Program-made: the position numbers and the translations under genes | Notes under the pieces: generated by a model | Seen by the model: only the letters and a program-made list of their open reading frames with translations | Databases searched by the model: none | Told to the model about the DNA's origin: nothing | In this document: positions 23,490-32,870 of the stretch, in pieces | How the letters are laid out: each line of letters opens with the position of its first letter | Position numbering within the stretch: position 1 is the stretch's first letter | Assembly: GCA_015039465.1 (NCBI GenBank) | Contig: MU130131.1 | Span: 6,014 to 42,887, forward strand | Source: Phlegmacium glaucopus | Taxonomy: Eukaryota; Basidiomycota; Agaricomycetes; Agaricales; Cortinariaceae | Direction of reading: 5' to 3' | DNA length: 36,874 bases

Positions 23490-24710
23490 ATGAAGCTAAC
23501 CGTTGGAGACTTTGTCATCATTAGGCTCTGTCTCGCAGGCTTTCTTTACGGTAAGATATTTTCTACAACTTTCACGGCACCTGCTAAAGAAGTATAATAT
23601 TGTCCTGTCCCAGGAGTATATTCTGGCATATTCGTCATATATTTACAAGACCACTGGACATCGAACCAAGGCACCGACAAGAGAAATGTCATTTTATATG
23701 CTCTGTGTGCTCTATATATGCTCTCTGTTGTCAACGTTGTGGTTGATATAACAAATCCCATTGTTTCAGTTAGTACCAATTTCAAATAACCATCTTTTTT
23801 TACTCTTTCTGTTTTGCAGAATCCAACGGTATTCCTCCACATATATGTTATTCAAGGCGTAGCATCGGGTTGCTGCGATTTCATAGCCCAATCTATCCTA
23901 GTATGTATAAACTACTTATCCCCAACATTTGTTTTATGCATGGAAATCTTAAAGATCTACCGTTGCTGGATTCTGTGGGGTTGCAATATCCGTGTCGTGA
24001 TCCTTCCTTCAATGTTAGCATTTGTATATTTAGGTCAGTCAACCTATCTTATTTGACTGGCCAATTTCAATTCATTGTCTCTAGCTATGGGGCTAGCGAG
24101 TATCGGCTTCATTCACATTGTCTCAGACCGAAGTGTAGAACCTGACTGGGGGTATTGGCTGAGTATGGCAAATATTGCCATATCCATGACTGTGAATGCT
24201 CTGGTGACAGGCTTGATCGTGTGGAAGATCTTCAATGTGTACCGTGAAGTTAAATCCGCGGAGTCGGATGACCAAACTTTGGGCGTCAGCAAGATTCGGA
24301 CTGTCATATTCGTGCTAATTGAATCTGGCATGATGTTGTTCTCTTTCCAATTGGCTCGACTCGTGCTTGTCCTTGTGCCGACGGACACCGTGACTGCCCT
24401 TGAAGCTTATGATGTCATCGCGGAAGTCGCTGGTATTTACCAAATGCTCAATGTGATTACAACCATCAGTCATTGCGACTTCTTATTTTACTAATCACAC
24501 GAGTCTGTCTAGGGCATAACACCCACAATCATCTTGGTGCGGGTCTCCATGGGATTGTCGTTCCACGACCAGGAGTCCATGGAATCTAGCATCGGGAGTT
24601 TGCGCTTTGCAGATAACAATCCAAATGCGGAAATAGGAGATGTTGATGTTGTGGATAGAGACAATGATATTGGCGTTCGACTAAGTGACGATTATCCAGA
24701 TGGTAGATAG
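23490..24710 (+). CDS. Seven-transmembrane receptor-like protein, copy D (6 exons, altered C-terminus)
   Basis: Exons: 23490-23550, 23614-23768, 23820-23900, 23955-24033, 24085-24452, 24513-24710. The joined frame is 942 nt, 313 residues, without internal stops. It begins MKLTVGDFVIIRLCLAGFLY and keeps the CCDFIAQSILIYRCW core. Exon 5 differs most from the other copies, including a lost pair of codons before SKIRTVIF and an insertion EVAG near the last helix. One extra T near 24693 shifts the last codons, so the tail ends SDDYPDGR and not SDDIQMVDR. The change affects only the final residues, so the protein may still work. Function unknown. Confidence 0.75.
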
Positions 24711-25295
24711 ATGATCATATACAACATAGATCTTGTGGCGCGGGAAATACTCATCATGTCCATCATCAAACGAATCTCATTCTGTAGAGCCAGCGCGTGC
24801 TCTCCTGCTCTTGACTCTAGTACCGTTTTTCTCTCATTCGGAATAGACCCATGGAAGAGGTACTATGCCATGGTAATAAAATATGAAATCATCAACTCCT
24901 TGGACTCGGTCCTCGATTCCCACCACCGAATTTCCGTCGTTGGTCTCTGGTTACTTGTTATTGGCCCCTGTCCAACAATATCCTCTGGAAAATTGGCCAC
25001 CACCACCAACTAAGATCGATCATACATAATTCCCGCTGGCACTGGGTCGAGGGTTCACACGGAGGAGCAGGGAGCAGAGAGTGGGGGGACGACGATTCTG
25101 TGATAACATACCTCCGAATACTTATCCCAATCATCTCTTGCAGATTTATTAACAGTGGTGTATATTTAACTATCCGGTATTACAATCTTGCCTTCAGTTC
25201 ACTGTAACGAATGGGGATGATTCTAGTGATTCACAACCAACCTATCGAGGACTGTGGGTAGTATCCTGGTCTAGGAGTCGAATCCGGATCTCATA
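24711..25295. repeat. Spacer block T, short form, copy 3
   Basis: Matches 13783-14380: 3' flank of the 7TM gene, the ACTCCTTGGACTCGG motif and the GAGCAGAGAGTGGGG motif, up to the KDZ insertion site at 25296. No gene called. Confidence 0.5.
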
Positions 25296-25304
25296 CTGAC
25301 AGGT

Positions 25305-25445
25305 TAGGCCTGTAACGACCGTCAAAATGGGCAAAGCGTCGATTTGACGGCCTGTACACCGGGACTTCCCGTGAGTGAGCGAGCGTTACATTGTTTCGGA
25401 CATTTCCGTACGACTTGAAAGAGTAAAACGCGTCCAAATTAGGAG
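25305..25445 (+). repeat. Left terminal inverted repeat of the KDZ element
   Basis: Pairs with 30562-30702 in reverse complement. Shared pieces include ATGGGCAAAGC, GTGAGTGAGCGAGCGTTA and CGTACGACTTGAAAGAG. Looser similarity (CAGTTCGGCGATTCGGC) continues to about 25500. Confidence 0.9.
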
Positions 25446-25793
25446 GGCATCTGGGTCTTGGAAATTTCGTCAGTTCGGCGATTCGGCGATTCAGCGAATG
25501 ATCAGATTTCCAAAAGAGGTACTTCGGCATATTGTGATCTGTTTACACATGGGCAAAATTGACCCTCAGCATCAAACGACATTCATTTCAACCACTGGGG
25601 CTTTGCCCTTGAGCGAGACATACCCCAATGTCTCACATCACCTGCGGTACGTCATTTTTCTGCCACTTGTACTAATCATATGCTTATAAACTGGCTCGCA
25701 ACCAAAGCTATTCAAGTTCGCGTTTTTCCTGCCCCACCCATCCTACCTCATCGATCATCCATCAACCTCCTGCAACCTTCAAAGTACGTTATA

Positions 25794-27541
25794 ATGGCAC
25801 TGTTATAGTAAGTGTTGAGACTTAGCTTGTATATCTACTGAATTAACCCGTGTATAGCTTCCTAGAATTTATCTCGCAGTTTTTTCACTATCCTAGCGCT
25901 TCGTATCACTGTCAGCAAAACTGTATTACCCTCCTTATGTCTCAATCCGCAACCCCTACAGGCAACCAAGACATTGCTGGCCTCCATTGCAACAATTGTG
26001 GCCAGTTCCGCCAGTTCCAAAAGTGTAAGAGCGACAAGAACGGCAACAAAGGTGTTTTGTTTGCAACAGTAAGCCCTTCCTTGTTCATAAATAAATGCAT
26101 ATACTAAATTTTGATACCTTTGAAGTGCCATGGTGTCAATTCACGGGGCGAACGATGCTCATTTGTCCGAAGGGCGTCAAAATCACCATCTGCATCACCA
26201 TCCCTACCTTCTACATCCATATTCCACGATCACCCACCTGTTGCACCAGCTCTCATCACGCAGGTGGCAGAAAAATGCTCCATTCACAGCTGTGGTCAAA
26301 CACGTCTAGCTGATGATTGTCCACGTCGGGTCTGTCGAAAACATTGCATTGAGCAAGGTGGATGCCCTTCAAAGAAACACAAGGCATCTACGATGACTGG
26401 AGCCACCACTTTCACACCCCAGCCTCTCTCAGTACCGCAACCCCCTTCCACCTCCATTCTCCTTACCTCCAGGCAACCATTACCCTCTGTTCCCACCACC
26501 TATCGCTCGCCATCTCCTGAGGTTGATGCAAGAGCTGATCCTCGTTTTTCAAGCCATCTGCATCCCATCTTTACGGCGGTGGTTGCTGAGCAACAGGAGA
26601 AGTCACGCCAGCAGATGATGGTTGATGCGGAACAGAAAGAAAAAGCACAAAAGGCAAAGCAGCGCATTGCTGTATACCCTTGGACGGCTGAGAACAGTGC
26701 GCCTACTGTCAAGTTTTTCCAGGAGTTTACGTGGCCGTATCTCACCATCACCCCTACCCTACTTGCCGCTGTTGGGCTCCTGGAGGCCAGCGAGCAAGGT
26801 AACTTGAGGATGTTTGATGAGATGGAGGTTTTAGACTGGGTAGCAATTGATGTTGGGTATGTCATTGAGGTTCGTGAAGGACAGCGTCTATTCCTCAAGG
26901 ATGCGTCTATTCGCAGGTGTGCCGACTTTCAGAAATCCCTTGATACCCGCCCTAACTGTACACCTCACCTCCACCGCCGTTTACCTCATGAACGTGCCTA
27001 TGTCCGTGAGATGCTCAAAACCATATCATCTCCTCAACAGCCCACTCCTCCTTCAGCCTCAAGCTCGTCATCTTCACGGCAACAATCTATTTACTACCCA
27101 CAACCCACTACCCCTGTGTCTGACATCAACTCCACACCATCCCCATCTCCATCTCCTGTGGCCGCTTCAAGCTGGTCGCCACCCCCCCAAACTCAACCCC
27201 CATTCACTGGTGACACTGGAGGCGAGAAGCGTTGGCCTACAGACTACTACACCATCGACATTGGCAAGTGCATGAGGGAATGCAATTCACGTACACACCG
27301 AGTTCAGCAGCGTGAGCGCAATCAACAGACTGTGTTCCGTGAGTATTTCCCCAATGTTCGCTTCATTCCTTCGACCTTCAGTGAGCAACGGGGTCTCTGG
27401 AACAACACTCCTGGTTCCCTTAGAGATGAGTTCATGGAACTTGGTCAATGCAAGGAGGGTCTCTGGGCTGTCTTTGCACGTCGTGCTCGTCGTGAAAAAA
27501 AGGCCAAGGCGCAGTTGGGGGATATTTTTGAGATTGATTAG
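25794..27541 (+). CDS. KDZ-element partner protein with N-terminal cysteine clusters (3 exons)
   Basis: Likely exons 25794-25807, 25858-26068, 26126-27541 (546 residues). Intron 1 has GTAAGT and is 50 bp; intron 2 has GTAAGC and is 57 bp. If the first exon is not used, translation could begin at 25937 (MSQSATPTG, 515 residues). The second exon gives LHCNNCGQFRQFQKCK, which joins across intron 2 to ATCHGVNSRGERCSF, forming a zinc-binding-like C-x2-C..C..C..C cluster. A second cluster follows (CSIHSCGQTRLADDC, then CRKHC..GGCP). Then come a proline/serine-rich linker, a middle domain (VKFFQEFTWPYL to RLFLKDASIRRC), another low-complexity linker and a C-terminal domain from KRWPTDYYTIDIGKCM to FARRARREKK. 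I recall similar proteins beside KDZ transposases in Agaricomycetes. Binding of transposon DNA or assisting the transposase is only an inference. Confidence 0.75.
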
Positions 27542-27762
27542 CAGGTTAATGTCTGAGCGTGATTGTTTCCCAGTCTTTTCTTGTCAATGATAGATAATCT
27601 TCGAGCATTTTGTTTTGTTTTCTTGTTTTCTTGTGTCTCCCTTTGTAATTTCCATACATTGCCTAGCCTGTCATCATCTTCTGTAGTTTAGATTTGTAAA
27701 TTTCGTGATGTATAAACGTCTGAACTGTTGTGATGTGCATAAAAAGGTACCTAAGAGATTAT
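27542..27762. other. Shared 3' region between convergent KDZ genes
   Basis: About 220 bp of T-rich sequence between the two stop codons. It must hold both 3' untranslated regions. No further feature seen. Confidence 0.4.
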
Positions 27763-29927
27763 CTATGTATGAATTGGCCATGTTCCTGGCTGCTCTTTCA
27801 CCAGTTTTGCAAGGGTCATAATATTTCGCCTGCGGATCATCTCATCAAGGAAGAAATTGTATCTATCCACACGCATCTCACGACAGATGGCCTGATATCC
27901 TCCCATCCAACTGTTCGTCTGCTCGGCAACTGAAGAGTTGAAGTACCATTGTTTGTCACCTTCGCCGAGAAGCTCAGGGTATGCGATGGGATTGCAATTC
28001 TCTTGACAATATTTATCCTTCTCGCTATGCTTGCATTTGAAGTGGAATACATCAACGGTAAGTCCAATGTTCCGAAAGAAAGGATCACTCTTGACTGCCT
28101 TTCCAAGGGTGCAGTTATTGTCAAAAAAGATGTGATCTGGCTTTGTACCAGGAATACGGTAGGTTCGTTTGATCATTTCCTGTGGGTAGTACATTGTTGC
28201 TGGATTTTAAAAGGAAAAAAAGGAAAAAAGACATACAATTACACTGTAAATGGCTTCTGCATGATAGAATGTCTCTCGGGCGATAATCATACCACATGGG
28301 GCAACAAACAATTGTTCATTGTGAGTGCGCTTGCGACCAAATTGAGCACGAAGTGACTTCTTTCCTGTAGGCGCTGAGTCTGCAAGTATTGGCTGACCTT
28401 TGCCATTGAACTCAAAATTATCCTCGATATCTGCATCTTCAATGAGTTCTGAGATATCCATTACCTCAACAGGTAAGGCATCTCGTGGGTGAGCAATTTG
28501 AGCCCGGCGTTGGCGTTCTTTGAGTTGAAAGCGAGCTTGGCCACGGTCATTATGAACCTTCTCCACTGCCTCATGTTCTGGTAGAGAACATGTTTTCCTC
28601 CCAGGCTCGGAAGCGACGGGCAGGGTGCAACCAATAATAGCACAAACTCCCTTCATGTGGTAGTGAGTTGGGCAAAAACAATCATGATTACTCTTCAATG
28701 GGATCTTGCAGTTCGGTACACCACAACATCAATGGCCATTTGCGACACCATCAATAACAATAACTGACACCTTCTTGCCTAGATAAATGAGTTATTAATA
28801 TTATTATCATTATCAGTCATTAATTTTTTTTGGGCTGTATCAGGCATAGAAACACACCATGGTACCAGCGTGTACATTTGTTACAGTAATGGAAGAGTTC
28901 TGGCTGGCTGCAGAGGCGGAAACGGTTATTCCTGATACGTATGGCTTCTGTGAAGCGGTCTTTTGCTAGACCTCCATGTGGGACAACAAGTGTTGCCCTT
29001 TGAAGCTGAGAATCTTCAAGGAGCGAGAGAATGGTAAAGGCATCATAAACCTCATCAGAGGTCACCTCTAGGTTGAATTGCCAGCTTGACGGTTTCAAGT
29101 TATACCCAGAGAAGCCCAAGTTGTAAACCCTCGCACAGTTTGTTGCCGATGTCCAGGAAAGGAGCATCATCATAATCCAGATGTTGACAAGTTTCCTTTC
29201 TGCAAACTGATGTTCACCTATCTGCAAAATCTCTGGAATTCCATCATAGTAAATTCGTTGACCCTGGTAGACCTGATAGTTGTGATGGTAATTTACATTG
29301 CAACCTGTTTACAAAGTGTCAACTTTCTATGTAGTACCCGGATAAAGAAGGGTCTGAAATTATGTACATTCGCAGATAAGGTGAACCGACCACACAGGAA
29401 TTGCACCATAATCCATAGTAAATAGTACTGCTTGCCGAGACTCTGCTTTCTTGAGCATCAGCCTTTGAAATCGCTTGCAGCTTGTGTTCATGCATTGATG
29501 GGAAGGAGGGAAAATGCTTCGGAATGCTACAAAAATGCGAAAATTAATCCAAATTAAAGGAATTATGAATGAATAAATTGTTACTGATTCCCCGAGAATG
29601 TCCATGCTGTGCATAAATTGCAGGAAGATTCAAACCCGTGGCAGGTGTGATATTGAGGTCAATGTTCCATGCTGTTTGGGCAAGAAACTTCCAGATAATA
29701 TTGATGGACGGAAGTGGTATATAGCATGATTCCGAGATAAATTCCTGAATGCTTGGAGGCAGAACGGGGCGTGAGTGACTCTCGAAGTTGAAGGAACCTG
29801 GTTGCACAAGGAGGATCTCATTTCTGAGCCTTGACGCAAAGGAGATAAACCGGACTAGCTGCTCAAATGTTACAGGTGGCTGTCCTGACGATGCAAGCAG
29901 TGGTAGAAGTCCTTGTAAGTCACTCAT
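27763..29927 (-). pseudogene. KDZ transposase with CxC5/CxC6 clusters (5 exons, one in-frame TGA)
   Basis: Exons on the - strand: 29927-29585, 29526-29368, 29304-28858, 28778-28245, 28199-27763; introns are 45-79 bp. The joined frame is 1920 nt, about 639 residues. The N-terminal part (SDLQGLLPLLASSG) leads into a cysteine cluster (HQCMNTSCKRF), then HLICECCNVNYHHNYQVYQG, IYYDGIPEILQIGEHQFAE and SWTSATNCARVYN, hallmarks of CxC5/CxC6 KDZ proteins. The transposase part has VIDGVANGH, CCGVPNCK, FCPTHYH, FGRKRTHNEQ, then HIFFDNNCTLG, VFHFKCKH and SSVAEQTNSWMGGY. The Asp and Glu in the latter motifs are the likely catalytic acids. One stop, TGA at 28729-28731, interrupts the frame between NGH and CCGV; otherwise the gene is open. 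It restores to CGA (Arg) by one transition. Confidence 0.85.
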
Positions 29928-30341
29928 TGTGAGTTAGGGATTTTGGTGAAATACCCTTGCCTTTATAGCCTCCAATCCATGTTCAGAGCGTGCACCAATT
30001 CATTAGTCCTCGGTGAGAAGTACTGACCCAGAGAAGCAATGGTAGTTCAATGAACCAGTCAAACCATTGATTCCAAATTGATTCAATAAATTTCATCTCT
30101 TACACAAGAAGATGTCCAAAAGTCTACATTTAATTTCCTTTGCAGTACCGAAGCCTGGCACATGAGGCCTTGTTACATGTGTGAGGACTGGATGCCAGTG
30201 ACCTAAACGGTACATCAACTGCATTATTGCATATGCGCTATGCAATAGTAGGCGGCAAGGCAGCTGTGAAGAACTAATTTGGGTATTTGCCGAACTGCCG
30301 AATCGCCGAACTGGCGGAATTTCCGAAACCCACATTTTTTG

Positions 30342-30571
30342 CAAATTAGGAAGGTCAAGATTTTGGCATAGGCATCCAGCATGGGTCATTCTCATCATTT
30401 CCTTGTCTTTACTCTCATCTGTACACTATGTACTATGCCCCAAACCTCAATAAAAAGTTCAACTGCTTTCTTACTTGTCCCTCAGCTGAAATTTAGGTCC
30501 TTGTATCAACAGTCATACCCAGGATCACAACCATGGACGTGCTCTAGCAAAATCTTGACCTTCCTAATTTG
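30342..30571. repeat. Fold-back (24-bp perfect inverted repeat) inside the KDZ right end
   Basis: The bases 30342-30365 and 30548-30571 are exact reverse complements, separated by 182 bp. The outer arm is also the inner end of the right terminal repeat. The left end of the element has no such insert, so the right end carries an extra ~215 bp between its outer repeat and the subterminal CGCCGAACTGGCGG piece. Confidence 0.85.
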
Positions 30572-30702
30572 GACACGTTTTACTCTTTCAAGTCGTACGG
30601 AAATGTCCGAAACAACATAACGCTCGCTCACTCACGGAAAGTCCCGGAATACAGGTTGTCAAATCGATGCTTTGCCCATTTTGGCGATCTGTCACAGGTC
30701 TA
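30562..30702 (-). repeat. Right terminal inverted repeat of the KDZ element
   Basis: Reverse complement of 25305-25445 with scattered differences. It ends CACAGGTCTA, followed by the target duplication CCGACAGGT. Confidence 0.9.
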
Positions 30703-30711
30703 CCGACAGGT

Positions 30712-31210
30712 GTACACAGAGAATATACTAAAAGGGCTATGGTTTGCCTTTGTAGCGTCAACTGAAAAACAATATAAATCAGCCTTTTAACAACAAATGA
30801 AGAAAAACATACGTTATTAGCCATCACGTTGACATTATCCGTCAAACCTTCCACATCCCACCAACATTTGTGGTCCTGGCCTGACTACCCAACCGCCTTC
30901 TGTCCCAATGTCTCTAGCCACGAGTGACCCGATTAGCGAAGACACTCAAAACTCTGTCATTCCATTGACTGTGTCTTTTAATTCCAAGATCTCTCCACGG
31001 ACGTTGTCTTCGTCAAATCACCACCAGCAACGGCTTTGGTCACTTCTGTGATTGAACGGACTTGATTTGTCAAATTCATGGCCATGAAGTTGACGTTATC
31101 AGTAAGGCCCTAGAAAAAGTCATAAGAGCATATTATGAGGAAAAAGAGAACTGGCAATCACCAACCTTCCACGTTCCCTGAACGTCAGGTACAAACGCCT
31201 GTCTACCCAA
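30712..31210 (-). pseudogene. Group III hybrid histidine kinase fragment, copy e
   Basis: From 31210 downwards the - strand reads GRQAFVPDVQGTWK, a GT..AG intron, then [35 protein letters not shown]. The frame is then lost, and it resumes at EGLTDNVNVMANN, another intron and LTLQRQTI. The KDZ element is inserted in this last exon, and the 5' side is cut at 31210 by unrelated GC-rich sequence. This copy shows the original introns best. Confidence 0.8.
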
Positions 31211-32011
31211 GTACTCGGCTTAGGCTCGGCCTGGGCTCAGCGCTCAGGCCCCGGCTTTCTCTGTGTAAATGCATTAATGTGCAGGACATATATTTTTCAT
31301 GATTTATTCATTGTTTTTGTTGCTTAGCTTGATCTTCTTTTGACACAATTATTATATTTATTGAATGTATGTAAGATAGAGTAAGATACATGTAAAAGAG
31401 TTCCCCCTATCACCATTGTTTACCGTCATCATGGGCTGTTATTATAGCGTCATTGTCGTGTGATGTGTCAACATGGTGAATGTGACGACCATGGGTCTAG
31501 GGACATGACAAGTGATGTGGAGGTGGTGGTGGTGGTAGCGGTGGTGGTGGTGGTTGCATGGTTGTGGTGACGGACTCCAGCCATGGTCATGGTGTGGATC
31601 TGGTGGTGGTCTTAGTGGTGGAGGTGTAGGGCAGTCGTCATTATGTACTGTGGTTGCTCATAGTTAGTTAAATAGAATTTAATCAAAAAAGAAAAAAGGA
31701 AAAAAAAATATCCTTACTTTGCATCGTCATTGGCGTCGTGTTCGACGTGGTGAGGGGTCATAGGTTGACGTCGGTGACCTGTGACATGCGATGGTTGTTG
31801 TCACACATTATTTGTTGTATTTTTATCAATAAATTGTCCCGGGCCCTGCGAGTACACCAAGCCGAGGCCTGAGCTGCGGCTCACGGCTTGAAAATATTGA
31901 AGCCCAAGCCGTGGGCCGTCCAAGCCCTATGCAACGGCCTGTGACGGCTTGGGCTACCGCGGCTCAGCTCGGCTCAGCTTGAGGGCTCAGGCCGAGCCTT
32001 TAACATCACTA
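31211..32011. mobile_element. hAT-like element remnant with GC-rich ends
   Basis: The right end, read on the - strand, begins TAGTGATGTTAAAGGCTCGG, a hAT-style terminus followed by GGCTCGGC/GAGCCGAG tandem motifs. The left part (31211-31255) has similar GGCTCGGCCTGGGCTCAG motifs but no clean terminus. The middle is AT-rich, with a GTG-rich simple repeat at 31516-31555. No gene found. It abuts kinase sequence on the left and DIRS sequence on the right, so the target site cannot be reconstructed. Confidence 0.55.
31516..31555. repeat. GTG/GGT simple repeat
   Basis: Trinucleotide-rich tract (GTGGTGGTGG with interruptions) inside the hAT-like remnant. Confidence 0.8.
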
Positions 32012-32870
32012 ATCCTCGCCTTCTAAAGGCGCTGCCTTGGTATGAGGCAGGTGAAGGATGGTCACCTCAAGCCCGTCTGAGTTACGTTCAATGCGAAGGT
32101 TGGCTGTGGTGATGTGGCGGGAAGGAGAGAAGGCGTCGAGACGTGGGACTACAAATTCCCCGACTCGGGCTGCTGCATAGAAGCAGGTTGTGAGACAGGC
32201 GAAGACGGCGGCATCGAAGGGATCATCCAAACTCAGATGCTGACGGAGTGTGGAAATGAACTCGGGGGTGTAGGGGAGCCTCTTCTTCCTCTTGGATGAT
32301 GGAGGAGTCAGGCGATCGGCTCCTTTAAGAAGTGCGTCCATTTCTAAAGAATTGAGCCTCCACTCCATCCCGTGTAAGATGTGCCAGGCACGGATACCAT
32401 GGACATAATTGGAGATGGTAGATCCGGAGTACGAACCGGCCAGGCTCGCGATGAAGGACGTGATGATAGGCTGGCTGGTGGGGGCTCGCGACTCTTCCGG
32501 CACAGCCCTCTTGTCACAGTGCACATGGTAGACCAAAATCCCAGCGCTGTACGACTCTCGTGTTGAGTCAGCCCAAGCGTTCGACATGACATCAAAAATG
32601 TGGTCGATGTCTTCTTGCTGTGCATTAGAATGACGGCTGTGCACTGAAGGAGCCGGTTTCCACAGCCGCAGCCGATCTCTAGCGAGGCAATGGGGACGCA
32701 GCGGGGATGGTTGAGGTGAAAGATGAGGGCTGTAGGCGGTGGGTCTGGAAAGATGCTGCCTGTGGGTCGAATTTGGAGGGGGCAGTTGGTTGGTAGTAGA
32801 TAAATGATGCCGAACCCAGCTGGTGACTAGAGACAAGTCTGGAGAGATGAAAGAGGGTGAGTTTTGCGAA
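32009..32870 (-). pseudogene. Tyrosine recombinase of a DIRS-like element, 3'-truncated
   Basis: Visible on the - strand after the end of the RT frame (the open frame begins at 33457, but the upstream part is the shadow of RT/RNase H). It has an N-terminal core-binding region (STRESYSAGILVYHVHCDK, SFIASLAGSYSGSTISNYVHGIRAWH) and the start of the catalytic domain with the first Arg (FYAAARVGEFVVP). The match breaks off at LPHTKAAPLEGED, and the stop is the first three bases of the hAT-like end. The catalytic H-R and Tyr part is missing, so the recombinase cannot be active. This gene type places the element in the DIRS/Ngaro group and not among LTR retrotransposons. Confidence 0.8.

Larger units (their letters stand above)
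25305..30702. mobile_element. KDZ (Kyakuja-Dileera-Zisupton) DNA transposon, 5.4 kb
   Basis: Terminal inverted repeats (25305-25445 and 30562-30702) start TAGGCCTGT and TAGACCTGT and agree closely for about 140 bp. The flanks carry CTGACAGGT (25296-25304) and CCGACAGGT (30703-30711), a target duplication of about 9 bp with one mismatch. The paralogous uninterrupted sites near 14374-14392 and 19215-19231 align straight across. It holds two convergent genes: a zinc-finger partner (+) and a CxC5/CxC6-KDZ transposase (-). The insertion lies in an exon of kinase fragment e, just after LTLQ. Confidence 0.9.

Noticed and set aside
30093..30398. 101-codon - strand frame as a third KDZ gene
   Set aside because: It lies over the fold-back and subterminal repeat and has no recognisable domain or splice support.
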